The notes beneath the pieces were generated by a model. The model was given only the letters and a program-made list of their open reading frames with translations, was not told where the DNA came from and did no database searches. The position numbers and the translations under genes are program-made. From Clostridium sp. 28_17 (lineage in GTDB: Bacteria; Bacillota; Clostridia; TANB77; CAG-508), in assembly GCA_001916065.1 (NCBI GenBank), contig MNRS01000018.1, positions 62,001 to 126,000 of the forward strand: a DNA stretch of 64,000 bases, written 5' to 3'. This document shows positions 26,531 through 35,689 of this stretch, piece by piece; position 1 is the stretch's first letter, and each line of letters starts with the position of its first letter.

Positions 26531-27145
26531 TTAGTCTATAACAATTTTATCATTATCTACAAAAATATATGCTTGTTTATGTAAAGGTTCTTCATCTCTG
26601 TCTATTTCTTTTACAATATTAGAAATCCTTATTTGCACCGCATCTAGTTTTCCTGCGGCTATAATTGCATTTTTGTTTCCTTTTGCGCCTGCATGTGCCA
26701 AGCCACGTAAGGTTCCAACTACAACTATGTTATCTGATGCAATTACTTCTGCGCCAGAGTTCACATCGCCTATTATTACAATGCTTCCTTCTGTTTCTAG
26801 TCTTTGTCCTGAGCGTAATGAACCTCTATGAAATTTTGTTTCTGATATTGCAATTTCTTGTTTAAATGTATGTGTAATACTTGATAGTCCCAAACTTTTT
26901 GGCATATCAAAATCAATTTCTACATCTATTTTTTCTTTTATCAATTCTTGAATTTCATCAATTTCTTTATTTTTTAAAACTTTGCCAACTATTCTAATAG
27001 GTGTTTTTTCATCTTTGTATAATTTTTTTAAATCTGATATTTTTCTTGATAATTCTGAAATTATTCTCTTTTGTTCTGCATCTTCTGCAATTTTTACTAC
27101 AATCTGATCTTTTTTTAAATTAATGCTAACACAATTATTACCCAT
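26531..27145 (-). CDS. minC: Septum site-determining protein MinC
   Basis: 204 residues, close to the B. subtilis-type length. N-terminal MinC_N-like part with VSINLKKDQIVVKI and LYKDEKTPIRIVG, then the C-terminal beta-helix: SGQRLETEGSIVIIGDVNSGAEVIASDNIVVVGTLRGLAHAGAKGN (shown in parts elsewhere), VQIRISNIV. It inhibits FtsZ assembly away from midcell. It closes the mre-type operon, 29 bp after mrdA. minD and minE are not in the window and may lie elsewhere. GAGAGGATGTAAAA precedes ATG 27145. Confidence 0.93.
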   Translation of the reverse strand: MGNNCVSINLKKDQIVVKIAEDAEQKRIISELSRKISDLKKLYKDEKTPIRIVGKVLKNKEIDEIQELIKEKIDVEIDFDMPKSLGLSSITHTFKQEIAISETKFHRGSLRSGQRLETEGSIVIIGDVNSGAEVIASDNIVVVGTLRGLAHAGAKGNKNAIIAAGKLDAVQIRISNIVKEIDRDEEPLHKQAYIFVDNDKIVID

Positions 27146-27174
27146 TTTTACATCCTCTCACTTTTTAATTTTTA

Positions 27175-29292
27175 TTATCTCATGCTTTCTGTATAAGCAT
27201 TTGCTTGCATATCTTCTGTAACATCTTGTGTATTCATTCCAAAATATTCTGCCATTATATTTCTAACTGCCTCTGCAGTATAATTTCCATGTCCTCCGTT
27301 TTCAACCATAATAACAACTGCAATTTCTGGATCATCATATGGTGCAAATGCTGCAAACCATGCATTTACAATATCTTTTCCTTTTGCATCTTTTCCTGCC
27401 TCTGCTGAACCTGTCTTACCTCCTACTGCTATATTAAAGTTTTTAAAACGTGCATACGCCGTTCCTGCTTCACCACTTGTAACCGATCTCATTCCTTCTT
27501 TTACAGCATTTACATATTGACTGTTTAAATTAATTTTTTCATTTTGGTCATCATTTGAAATTCCTAATTTTTCGTTAACAAATTTTCTTATTTCATCTTT
27601 TGATACTTCTGTTCCATCTGCATTTTGTATTGTTTTTACTATACTAACATCTATTTTATTTCCGCCATTTGCTACCATACTTATATATTTTGCCATCTGT
27701 AATGGTGTAAATTTATTATAACCTTGTCCTATTGCTGCATTAATTGTGTCTCCTGGATTCCATGAAGCATTTATTGATTTAGCATATTCTTTACTTGCTA
27801 GTGTTCCAGATACTTCACTCGGAAGTTCTACGCCTGTTTTTGTACCTAATCCAAAGTATTTTGCATATTTATCTAATGTATCTATTCCCATTCTATCTGC
27901 TGTTTCGTAGAAAAAGAAGTTACATGATTTTTGTATTGCACCAATTACATTTAAATATCCATGTCCTCTATGATAATCTGTATAATACCAACATTTCCAT
28001 TCTGCTCCATATTTTTTATAAACTCCTGTATCATTAATTTTTTCTGTTAATGATATATTTCCTGATTCAAGTCCCGCTATTGCAGTTACCATTTTAAATA
28101 TAGAACCTGGTTCATATGCACTTTGGATTGCTTTGTTTATTAATGGATATGATTTATTTTCATTATAACTTTTCCATTCTTCACTACTTATTCCATTTGC
28201 AAATGATTGTGGATTATAATCTGGATAACTTGCCATTGCAAGTACTTCACCTGTTTTTACATTCATAACTACACATGATCCACCTTTTGCATCATATGAT
28301 TTTCCAAAACCACCATTTTTTATTTTTTCTATATTTTCTTTTAATGCATCTTCAGTTATTTTTTGTAATTTTGAATCTATTGTTAGAACAATATTTGAAC
28401 CTGCAACCGCTTCTTGTTCAACAACTTCTGCAGTTGTTGTTCCATCAACTGCCATATCAATTTGTTTTGTTCCTTTTTGGCCTTTTAAATATTTTTCAAA
28501 AAGCGATTCTATTCCAGTTTTTCCTATTAAGTCATTTTGATCATATTCATCCTTTTTTTGTTGATATTCGTCAGAACCTATTTTTGATGCATATCCTAAA
28601 ATATGTGAAGCCAATGTTCCTTCTTTGTAGACTCTTACTGGTTGTACTGTTATGTTTATTCCTGGAAATTTATCACTTTTTTCTGAAAATTCCGCAACTG
28701 CTTCTCTTGGTATATCTTTTGCAATTGTTAATGATTTTGTACTACTATATCCTTCTTTTGCTATTGCATATCTTATTGCTATTATTTTTCTTACTTGTTT
28801 ATTATCTGTGTTTTCAATTTTATATTTTTCTTTAAATTTATTAAATGCTTCTTCTGCCGTTGCATTCTCATCTATATTGTTATTTTTTTTCCAATTAACT
28901 AAATTTTCATCTGATATAGTATATTCAAATGGTTCTATTTTTATAGGAAAATTGTCTGTATAATTAACATTATATTTTTCTAATACTTGAACAATTTTTA
29001 ATATTGACTCATTTAATGAATTGTTATCAATTTTACTTTTATATAATTCCAAGTTGAACTTTTGACTAGATGATACTAATATATTTCCTGACCTATCTAG
29101 TATTTCGCCCCTGTCTGCTTCTAATGTACTTTCTCTTGTTAATCGTGTATTTGATTCTTCTCTATATTTTGATCCATGTATTATTTGAAGATTGAACAAT
29201 TGGACTATTAATATTATCCCAATTACATATGTAAAAATAGTTACAATATTATATCTTAAATTAATACTTTTTTTATTAATTTCTTTTGCCAA
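27175..29292 (-). CDS. mrdA: Penicillin-binding protein 2 (elongasome transpeptidase)
   Basis: 705 residues. It starts at TTG 29292, placed by AAGGAGAGTGAAAAA. One membrane helix (about 14-34), a dimerisation domain (ADRGEILDRSGNILVSS), and a transpeptidase domain with Ser397 in SIFK (397-400), SCN, and KTG in VGGKTGSAEAG. Class B PBP that cross-links lateral wall peptidoglycan together with RodA and MreBCD. Sits after mreD as usual in clostridia. The segment 285-300 carries the DGTTTAEVVEQ sequence common to this subfamily. The gene end AYTESMR has no terminator before minC. Confidence 0.95.
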   Translation of the reverse strand: MAKEINKKSINLRYNIVTIFTYVIGIILIVQLFNLQIIHGSKYREESNTRLTRESTLEADRGEILDRSGNILVSSSQKFNLELYKSKIDNNSLNESILKIVQVLEKYNVNYTDNFPIKIEPFEYTISDENLVNWKKNNNIDENATAEEAFNKFKEKYKIENTDNKQVRKIIAIRYAIAKEGYSSTKSLTIAKDIPREAVAEFSEKSDKFPGINITVQPVRVYKEGTLASHILGYASKIGSDEYQQKKDEYDQNDLIGKTGIESLFEKYLKGQKGTKQIDMAVDGTTTAEVVEQEAVAGSNIVLTIDSKLQKITEDALKENIEKIKNGGFGKSYDAKGGSCVVMNVKTGEVLAMASYPDYNPQSFANGISSEEWKSYNENKSYPLINKAIQSAYEPGSIFKMVTAIAGLESGNISLTEKINDTGVYKKYGAEWKCWYYTDYHRGHGYLNVIGAIQKSCNFFFYETADRMGIDTLDKYAKYFGLGTKTGVELPSEVSGTLASKEYAKSINASWNPGDTINAAIGQGYNKFTPLQMAKYISMVANGGNKIDVSIVKTIQNADGTEVSKDEIRKFVNEKLGISNDDQNEKINLNSQYVNAVKEGMRSVTSGEAGTAYARFKNFNIAVGGKTGSAEAGKDAKGKDIVNAWFAAFAPYDDPEIAVVIMVENGGHGNYTAEAVRNIMAEYFGMNTQDVTEDMQANAYTESMR

Positions 29293-29357
29293 TTTTTCAC
29301 TCTCCTTTCATACTATAAATCTTTGTATTTCAAATTTTTATAATCTGTTAAAAATCC

Positions 29358-29891
29358 TTAAAAATATTTTGTTAAAATTTTATTTCCTTTATATTCATTT
29401 TCCATATAATAGCCAAATTTTTGCATTAACGGATATATAATTATTGTAACTAATATATTATAAATAATTTCTACAATTAAAATTTTTATAAAACTTAAAA
29501 CTTCAACATTTATTGAATATAACATATATGTTATAAAATATGTTATAACCTCAAATATTATTGTTGTTCCAAATACCATAAACATTACTGTTATTCTACT
29601 ATCTTTTGAGAAGTTTTTGTTAAATAATATTGCAATTACTCCTATTAATACCAGTCCAATTAGATTTATTCCGACATTTGTTTTATATATTAAGTCTAAA
29701 AATATTCCCCATACTGCTCCATAAACTATTCCCATGCTTCTGTTTCCAAATAATCCTATAAATAGTATGTATATTACAAAAAGATTTGGTCTTATTCCTC
29801 CAATTGAAAACCAACTAAAAAAATTTGCTTGGAGAAAATATATTACAAAGCCTATTAGTATTAATGCTAAATTTATAAGTACTTTTTTCAA
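29358..29891 (-). CDS. mreD: Rod shape-determining protein MreD
   Basis: 177 residues from TTG 29891; AGAGGTG lies 6 bases upstream and overlaps an in-frame GTG at 29900, which is therefore less likely. Five to six membrane helices; RPNLFVIYILFIGLFGNRSMGIVYGAVWGIFLDL, seen in two adjoining helices, is the family signature. Anchors the MreBCD elongation complex. Between mreC (14 bp upstream) and mrdA. Confidence 0.9.
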   Translation of the reverse strand: MKKVLINLALILIGFVIYFLQANFFSWFSIGGIRPNLFVIYILFIGLFGNRSMGIVYGAVWGIFLDLIYKTNVGINLIGLVLIGVIAILFNKNFSKDSRITVMFMVFGTTIIFEVITYFITYMLYSINVEVLSFIKILIVEIIYNILVTIIIYPLMQKFGYYMENEYKGNKILTKYF

Positions 29892-29905
29892 TATTTTCAC
29901 CTCTA

Positions 29906-30721
29906 TTAATTATTTTTTACTACTAAAACCGTATTTAATTTGTTAAAATCCACAGCAGTTTCAACTAATGCATATCTATCTGTCATATTTTTTGTAGTTA
30001 CTATCTTTTTTATTGTTCCTACATGTATTCCCTTTGGATAGATTCCTCCTAAACCAGATGTGTCTACACTGTCCCCTTGAACTAGGTTTGCATCTGTTGG
30101 TATATACATTGCTTTTATTTCAGTATTACTGTCTAATGTTCCCTTACATACGATACTATCTTTACTTGAACTCATTAAGCAACTTATAGAACTTGATGTA
30201 TCAACTATAGTTCTAATTTTTGCGGTATTGTCTGTAACAGATATAACATGTCCAACTAGTCCTTCGTCTGCAATTACTGTCATATTTTCTTCTATTCCAT
30301 CTTGTTTTCCAATATTAATTATAAGAGTTTTTGAATAATTGTTTATCTCTTTATTTATTACATACCCAGGTATTGTTTTATATTCTCCATATTTTTCTGT
30401 TAGCCCCAAATATTCTTTTAGTGTTTCATTTTCTGTTTTTATGTTTTCTAGTTCTCTTAATGACTGCTCTAGTTTACTGTTTTTTTCTTGTAATTCTTTG
30501 TTTTCTGTTTTCAAGTTACTTATATCAGTAAAAAAAGAAGAATTACCACTAACTTTGTTTTTTACATATGTTAGTCCATTTTGTATAGGCATAACTAATT
30601 TGTTTGCAACATTTTCAAAAAATGATGTATTTGCTTCTTTGTTAGAAAAAATGACTATTAATATTAATACTACTATTGTTATTATAATTCCTAACAATCC
30701 ACTTTTTTTGTTTCTATACAT
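29906..30721 (-). CDS. mreC: Rod shape-determining protein MreC
   Basis: 271 residues. N-terminal membrane helix (LLGIIITIVVLILIVIF), a coiled coil at about 65-105 (NLKTENKELQEKNSKLEQ), and two beta barrels: VIADEGLVGHVISV, IRTIVDTSSSISCLM, GDSVDTSGLGGIYPKGI. Periplasm-side scaffold that links MreB to PBP2. GGAGAATATT precedes ATG 30721; mreB ends 27 bp upstream. Confidence 0.94.
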   Translation of the reverse strand: MYRNKKSGLLGIIITIVVLILIVIFSNKEANTSFFENVANKLVMPIQNGLTYVKNKVSGNSSFFTDISNLKTENKELQEKNSKLEQSLRELENIKTENETLKEYLGLTEKYGEYKTIPGYVINKEINNYSKTLIINIGKQDGIEENMTVIADEGLVGHVISVTDNTAKIRTIVDTSSSISCLMSSSKDSIVCKGTLDSNTEIKAMYIPTDANLVQGDSVDTSGLGGIYPKGIHVGTIKKIVTTKNMTDRYALVETAVDFNKLNTVLVVKNN

Positions 30722-30748
30722 AATATTCTCCTTTCAATTTTACAATTA

Positions 30749-31780
30749 TTATCTTCTTTTTCTTGAATTTATTAAAACTGTTTTTAATCTTTCTAAATCT
30801 TCTAATGTTTTTCCTGCTCCTCTAACAACACAGTCCAATGGTTCTTCTGCAACATATACAGGCATTCCTGTCTCTATACTTATTAATTTGTCTAGATTTT
30901 TTATTAAAGCTCCTCCACCTGCAAGTACAATTCCTTTTTCCATAATATCTGATGCAAGTTCTGGTGGTGTTTTTTCTAATGTGCTTTTTACAATGTCTAC
31001 TATTTTTGATATTGATTCTTTCATTGCTTCTTCTACTTGTGTTGATGTTATTTTTTCGTTTCTTGGCAATCCGTCTGTTAAATCTCTACCTCTAACTTCC
31101 ATTGTCATTTCTGTCATTAAAGGCATTGCACAACCTATTTGCATTTTGATTTGCTCTGCTGTTGTTTCTCCTATTGCTAAGTTCATTTCTCTTTTTACGT
31201 AATTAACTATGTCTTCATCAAGTTCATCTCCGGCAACTCTTAAAGAGTGACTTACAACAATTCCTCCTAGTGAAACTACTGCAACTTCTGTAGTTCCTCC
31301 TCCGATATCTACAATTATACTTCCACTTGGTTCTGCAACATCTAATGAAGCACCTATTGCCGCTGCCATAGGTTCTTCTATTAAATATACTTCTTTTGCT
31401 CCTGCTTGTAATACAGATTCTTCTACTGCTCTTTCTTCAACTTCTGTTATACCTGATGGAACCCCAACAACAACTCTTGGTCTACCGACATTGTATCTTT
31501 TTTCTACTTTTTGTATTATGTTTTTTAACATTAATTGTGTTGCAGTGAAGTCAGCAATAACACCATCTTTTAATGGTCTTACTGCTTTTATTTGTTCAGG
31601 TGTTCTTCCTAACATTTCTTTTGCTTCATTTCCAGTTGACATTATATTTCCTGTTTTTCTATCTATTGCAACAACAGAAGGTTCTTTTAATACAATTCCT
31701 TTTCCTTTTAATGTTACTAAAATATTTGCAGTTCCTAAATCTATTCCAATATCTTTTGAACCAAATGTAAAAAATTTCAT
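30749..31780 (-). CDS. mreB: Rod shape-determining protein MreB
   Basis: 343 residues from ATG 31780 (MKFFTFGSKDIGIDLG), preceded by AAAGGAATTGAAATT. The start overlaps the radC stop as ATGA, which points to translational coupling. Actin fold: phosphate-1 loop DIGIDLGTANILV, DIGGGTTEVAVVSLGGIV (phosphate-2), and VLAGGGALI (adenosine site). Bacterial actin that directs lateral wall synthesis. A longer in-frame ORF upstream would run over the radC end and is not chosen. Confidence 0.96.
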   Translation of the reverse strand: MKFFTFGSKDIGIDLGTANILVTLKGKGIVLKEPSVVAIDRKTGNIMSTGNEAKEMLGRTPEQIKAVRPLKDGVIADFTATQLMLKNIIQKVEKRYNVGRPRVVVGVPSGITEVEERAVEESVLQAGAKEVYLIEEPMAAAIGASLDVAEPSGSIIVDIGGGTTEVAVVSLGGIVVSHSLRVAGDELDEDIVNYVKREMNLAIGETTAEQIKMQIGCAMPLMTEMTMEVRGRDLTDGLPRNEKITSTQVEEAMKESISKIVDIVKSTLEKTPPELASDIMEKGIVLAGGGALIKNLDKLISIETGMPVYVAEEPLDCVVRGAGKTLEDLERLKTVLINSRKRR

Positions 31781-32628
31781 AATTTCAATTCCTTTCTGAT
31801 CTGACATCCTTTTTTTGTAGATACATACATTTTATTTTTTTCAATACGTAGTTTATTTTTTAATTTACATATTTTAATTTTATTTTGTTTGCCTTTTTCT
31901 TTTGATTTCATTTTTTTCTTTTCTTCTTCTACTCTCTTTTCTAATACAACAAAAACACTTCTGAATACACCATTTCCAATGACTAAGTGGTCCATTAACT
32001 CAATGCCTAAATCTCTTGCTATTCTATAAAGTCTATCTGTTATTTTAATGTCTCTATCACTTGGCATTGGATCCCCTGATGGATGATTATGTACCAAAAT
32101 CATTCTAGGTGCTTTTATTTTTACTGCTTCCATTATAATGTCCATTATGTCAACATTTACAAAATATATTCCACCATGGCCAAGTTCTATTTTTTTTAGA
32201 ATTTCATTTTTGTTATTTAACAAAATAAGAAGTATATGTTCTTTTTTTTCAAATCGTAATTCCTGCATAAGCATTCCAGCTAAGTGTGATGAATTATGAA
32301 CTACAATTTTTCTGTAATTTGCTGGTTTGTTCATTCTTATTGCTAATTCACATATTGCTTTTATTTGTATTGCTTTTACTTTGCCTATTCCTTTTATTTG
32401 CATAAGTTCTTCTAATGTTATATTTTTTAAAAAGTTAAGTTCTCCCATTTGTGGGTCTTCACTTAGTTTTAGTATTCTTTGTGCTATTTGTACTGATGTT
32501 TCTTCTCGTGTTCCTGTTTTTATTACTATTGCTATTAGTTCTGCATTTGATAATGTTTTTTCTCCATATAGTTCTAGCTTTTCATATGGTCTTTCTGTTT
32601 CTGGTAATTCTTTTATTTTTAGTGACAA
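31777..32628 (-). CDS. radC: RadC family JAB/MPN protein with unusual basic tail
   Basis: 283 residues from TTG 32628 (AAAGGAGTCAAAA upstream). N-terminal helix-hairpin-helix (EELMQIKGIGKVKAIQIKAI) and the C-terminal MPN+ site HNHPSGDPMPSDRDIKIT with the His-x-His and Asp ligands. RadC is usually about 225-230 residues; here about 50 extra, strongly basic residues follow VLEKRVEEEKKK, with Lys-rich KSKEKGKQNKIK. The tail overlaps the mreB start. A frameshift near the normal end is possible, but the tail is continuous and ends at the coupled ATGA. Despite its name, the family's role in repair is unproven. Confidence 0.9.
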   Translation of the reverse strand: MSLKIKELPETERPYEKLELYGEKTLSNAELIAIVIKTGTREETSVQIAQRILKLSEDPQMGELNFLKNITLEELMQIKGIGKVKAIQIKAICELAIRMNKPANYRKIVVHNSSHLAGMLMQELRFEKKEHILLILLNNKNEILKKIELGHGGIYFVNVDIMDIIMEAVKIKAPRMILVHNHPSGDPMPSDRDIKITDRLYRIARDLGIELMDHLVIGNGVFRSVFVVLEKRVEEEKKKMKSKEKGKQNKIKICKLKNKLRIEKNKMYVSTKKGCQIRKELKL

Positions 32629-32682
32629 ATTTTGACTCCTTTTTGTTTTATTTGCCCCACTTTTTATTTTTGTAAATTACTT

Positions 32683-32940
32683 TTATATCTTTTTGTATAT
32701 AAATATTGCTAATACCATTCCTATTATGCTTGCAATGTTTATTTTGAACATTAGTCCAAATGTTAGTTTTAATACACTTAAGTCTAATACTATTGGTGCA
32801 TTTATTCCAAATTCTTGTTCATATGATAGCCACCATAGCCATGATACACTTGAAGCTAATTTTCCCAATAGTCCCCCTATTACTAATCCTGCTAATAAAA
32901 ATACTAACAATATCCATATGTTTTTTTCTCTTGTTGCCAT
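32683..32940 (-). CDS. DUF4321 small membrane protein
   Basis: 85 residues from ATG 32940, set by GGAGGTAAAGAA. Two membrane helices: IWILLVFLLAGLVIGGLLG and LMFKINIASIIGMVLAIFIY. The WLWWLSYEQEFGI central motif and its place in front of radC-mreB fit the DUF4321 family found in clostridial mre clusters. First gene of the long operon driven by the promoter at 32999-33027. Function unknown. Confidence 0.8.
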   Translation of the reverse strand: MATREKNIWILLVFLLAGLVIGGLLGKLASSVSWLWWLSYEQEFGINAPIVLDLSVLKLTFGLMFKINIASIIGMVLAIFIYKKI

Positions 32941-32998
32941 TTCTTTACCTCCATTTTTTTCTTTTGTCCTTACGGATACACCCTTTTTTACATTTGCT

Positions 32999-33027
32999 AT
33001 TATACATTGATTTTGCGTTTTTTTCAA
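32999..33027 (-). promoter_or_regulatory. Promoter of the DUF4321-radC-mreBCD-mrdA-minC operon
   Basis: TTGAAA (33027-33022) and TATAAT (33004-32999) on minus, 17-base spacer. No strong terminator is visible inside the seven-gene operon. Confidence 0.8.
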
Positions 33028-33072
33028 GTGGTTTTTAGAAATTTATGTAAAGAATTATAACAATTTACAGTG

Positions 33073-33335
33073 CGTCAAATTATTGTTTGTGTGTTTCCCG
33101 TCCCCCTTGGACATATGTATATGATTTTAAACTTTTCGAATGTGATTGGAGCAATATTAGAAATTTTTAAATAAATTTATGGAAAGAGTTCGCGTCGAAC
33201 GCAGTGAGGACTAAGCGGAAGGGCGCCATAAATTTATTTTAGAAGTTCTTGTGTTGCGTATTGAGCCGAGAAAACGTTTCAAATCATATACATATGCCCA
33301 AGGGGGACGGGAAACACACAAACGATAATTTGACG
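33073..33335. repeat. 263-bp foldback (MITE-like) element with 60-bp inverted arms
   Basis: Left arm 33073-33132 and right arm 33276-33335 are inverted copies with few mismatches (CGTCAAATTAT, then GTTTGTGTGTTTCCC, then CATATGTATATGATTT). An inner pair AAATAAATTTATGG/CCATAAATTTATTT (about 33170 and 33222) extends the fold. The unpaired centre is the most GC-rich spot of the region and includes GTTCG-CGT-CGAAC. No ORF. A diverged left arm recurs at 55098-55172. Confidence 0.85.
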
Positions 33336-33438
33336 TTCTGTTAATTATATCAAACAATTTGTATTTACCATATTTTGTGTCTTTAATTCTATTAAATATC
33401 ATAGTATAATAAAATTATAAGTATGGAGGTATAATTAA

Positions 33439-34068
33439 ATGAAAATTGAAAAAATAACCGAAAATAAAATACGAATAACACTAAAAAGAGAAGAATTTAA
33501 AGATAAAAAAATAGATATAAATGAACTATTACTTACCAGTGCAGACTCACAAAAATTGTTTTTAGAAATACTAAATCAAGCAGAAAAAGAAATAAACTTC
33601 GATACAACAGGTCATAAATTATTAATTGAAGCATCAACAGAAAACAATGAAATCTTTATTTTTACAATCACAAAATACCTAGAACATGATATCTTAGTTA
33701 AAAGTCAGCATAAAAAATTATTGAGTACGAAAAAGAATTCAAAAACGTTCATCTCATCACCATTAATTTATCGTTTTGAAAGTTTTGATTATTTTTGTGA
33801 ATTTTGCCTTTTTTTACATACAAATTCTAATATTAATTTAAAAAAACTTTATAAAAGTGCTGCCCTGTATTTATTTAATAATAATTATTATTTAGTACTA
33901 GATAATTTGAATTTAGAAAACTCCAATTTAAGTTTTTTTTATTCTTCTTTATTAGAGTTTTCGGTTATTGAAAAATACTCAAGAAATTTTATTTTTAAAC
34001 TAAAGGAGCATGGAAAAGTCATTTTAAAAAATAATGCAATTACAACTTGTATACAGTATTTTGCATAG
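33439..34068 (+). CDS. mecA: MecA family adaptor protein
   Basis: 209 residues. The N-terminal block MKIEKITENKIRITLKREEFKDKKIDINELLLTS, read in parts, and FLEILNQAEKEINFDTTGHKLLIEAS are typical of MecA/NegReg, the adaptor that presents substrates to the ClpCP protease. The C-terminal domain is shorter and more diverged than in Bacillus but keeps YRFESFDYFCEFC and LYLFNNNYYLVLD. GGAGGTATAATTAA precedes ATG 33439. The gene is single and sits exactly between two repeats (33073-33335 and 34069-34234). Substrates are unknown in this organism. Confidence 0.85.
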   Translation: MKIEKITENKIRITLKREEFKDKKIDINELLLTSADSQKLFLEILNQAEKEINFDTTGHKLLIEASTENNEIFIFTITKYLEHDILVKSQHKKLLSTKKNSKTFISSPLIYRFESFDYFCEFCLFLHTNSNINLKKLYKSAALYLFNNNYYLVLDNLNLENSNLSFFYSSLLEFSVIEKYSRNFIFKLKEHGKVILKNNAITTCIQYFA

Positions 34069-34234
34069 AACAAATCTGAAAATTTTCAATTTTAGCCTTA
34101 ACTCTACTTTTTACCATACTCAAAAAAATTGAAATTTTCAGTAAATTTGTTCATGCGCGAAAATTTATGAAATAAATTTTTTGTACAGTATAATTTTATA
34201 TACTAGGAAAGTTTCATAACTTTCCTAATATATA
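34069..34234. repeat. Repeat family 2, full copy
   Basis: Begins next to the mecA stop. GAAAATTTTCAATTTT (34078-34093) pairs with AAAATTGAAATTTTC; then AAATTTGTTCATGCGCGAAA, AAAATTTAT/ATAAATTTT, and the terminal module CTAGGAAAGTTTCATAACTT. Other copies: 35555-35655 (3' part) and 53210-53340 (5' part). Confidence 0.8.
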
Positions 34235-34236
34235 AT

Positions 34237-34276
34237 AAAAAGGTATGCTAGTAAGAGAATACGCATACCTTTTTAT
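34237..34276. terminator. Terminator of the M23 peptidase gene
   Basis: AAAAAGGTATGC pairs with GCATACCTTTTT (34263-34274); T run on minus directly after the stop. Confidence 0.8.
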
Positions 34277-34277
34277 A

Positions 34278-35306
34278 TTAATATAAATAATTTTGTGGAT
34301 TATAAGCCACCCCATTAACTCTTATTTCAAAATGTAAATGTGGACCTGTTGAATTTCCTGTTGAACCAACTGCAGCAATAGTTTGCCCTTGTGATACTGT
34401 TGCTCCTGCACTAAAATATAATTTACTACAATGTCCATAATATGTTTGTACTCCATTGCTATGAGTAATAACCATTAAATTTCCATAAGAACCTTTCCAT
34501 CCTGCAAACGTTACTGTTCCAGATGCTGCTGCTGCAACCGGCGTTCCTGTTGATGTTGCTATATCAAGTCCAGTATGTGCAGAACTTCTTATTGAACTTC
34601 TTGCTCCAAATCTTGAGGATATTATTCCTGATACTGGTTTAGATAATGATATTCCTAACGCAACTTTTGTTCCTGAAATTGTCATTGCAGTATTAACAGT
34701 TCCTGTTGATTTCACTGCTGTTCCTGTTGATTTTTTTGTAGTTGATTTCTTTGTTGAAGCAACTACTACATTTTTTGGTTCTGAATATAAACTTGCTACT
34801 GCATCATCTATATTATCCATTACTTTTAATTCTGTATCATATTTTTCAGAAATAGTTATATTGTCTATATTTGTACTATTTTTTTCTTTTAATTTATTTA
34901 CTATTTCTTCTGCTTCTGTAAATTCGGGTACATATACTTTTTCTTCTTGATTTTCCAATACAGCATAATACCTATAATATGTTGTTCCTCCTGATTTTAT
35001 TGTATTGAAAATTTCCTCATCATTTGAATTTACATTTCTTTTTAATAAACATATTTTATATTTTGGTAAATTATCCAGTTGTACAAATGCAGTATTTTGG
35101 TTTTCGCCATTTTCCATATATTCATTTATTTGTGATTGTAATTTACTTTTATTATCTGTATATCCTAATTCTTGTCCATTTAAACTTACACTATAACTTA
35201 TTTTGTAAAATGATGCCACAACTGCAATTATTGCTAATAAAGCTACAGTTATCAAAATTACTAATTTCATTGTTCTTCTTGTATGTATTAATACTTTTTT
35301 AAACAT
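34278..35306 (-). CDS. M23 family peptidoglycan endopeptidase, membrane anchored
   Basis: 342 residues. One membrane helix (about 14-33), a Lys/Thr-rich linker to about 215, and a LytM/M23 domain: SSRFGARSSIRSSAHTGLDIA with the His..Asp zinc ligands, YGHCSKLYF and GPHLHFEIRVNG with the second His pair. Cuts peptide cross-bridges. The Ser/Arg stretch GARSSIRSSAHTG is the usual form in clostridial homologues (some are SpoIIQ-like). Consensus promoter at 35337-35365, AAGGAGAAATTGTA before ATG 35306. Whether it is vegetative or sporulation-specific cannot be told. Confidence 0.92.
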   Translation of the reverse strand: MFKKVLIHTRRTMKLVILITVALLAIIAVVASFYKISYSVSLNGQELGYTDNKSKLQSQINEYMENGENQNTAFVQLDNLPKYKICLLKRNVNSNDEEIFNTIKSGGTTYYRYYAVLENQEEKVYVPEFTEAEEIVNKLKEKNSTNIDNITISEKYDTELKVMDNIDDAVASLYSEPKNVVVASTKKSTTKKSTGTAVKSTGTVNTAMTISGTKVALGISLSKPVSGIISSRFGARSSIRSSAHTGLDIATSTGTPVAAAASGTVTFAGWKGSYGNLMVITHSNGVQTYYGHCSKLYFSAGATVSQGQTIAAVGSTGNSTGPHLHFEIRVNGVAYNPQNYLY

Positions 35307-35336
35307 TACAATTTCTCCTTATAATATTCTGCCAAC

Positions 35337-35365
35337 ATTTTACACTTTTTTTTATTTTTTTGCAA
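35337..35365 (-). promoter_or_regulatory. Promoter of the M23 peptidase gene
   Basis: TTGCAA (35365-35360) and TAAAAT (35342-35337) on minus, 17-base spacer. Confidence 0.6.
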
Positions 35366-35554
35366 TAGGCTCTTTATTTATTTTCCGTAAGATTTAATGA
35401 CTTTTTATTATTCTTTCTTTCGTTTTTTTAGTTTTTCTATATTTTTTAATATCATTATTTATATTTTAAATTAATTTTATTGATTTTCTTTTTTGTTAGT
35501 ACGAAAATTTTACTTTATGTAAGTTTCTGTACAAAACATTTATATTTTAGGAGT

Positions 35555-35655
35555 TTTAGGAAATTTGTTCGTGCACGAAAATTTATGAAATAAATTTTCT
35601 GTGCAGTGTAATTTTATATATTAGGAAAGTTGCATAACTTTCCTGATATATAAAT
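35555..35655. repeat. Repeat family 2, 3' part
   Basis: Matches the mecA-flanking copy from AAATTTGTTCGTGCACGAAA through TTAGGAAAGTTGCATAACTT; the 5' hairpin half is missing. Confidence 0.75.
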
Positions 35656-35689
35656 AAGGAATTAAGAGTATTTCCCCTAATCCCTTTTT

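Larger units (their letters stand above)
35307..35689. other. AT-rich intergenic region
   Basis: 383 bp between the M23 gene and the coat-like genes (both minus). From left to right: M23 promoter, poly-T-rich unremarkable DNA, a partial family 2 repeat (35555-35655), and a terminator-like hairpin at 35654-35687 (AAGGAATT/AATCCCTT). Confidence 0.6.

Noticed and set aside
30339..31202. 287-codon plus-strand frame across mreC and mreB
   Set aside because: It runs antisense to two unmistakable genes and has no family features.
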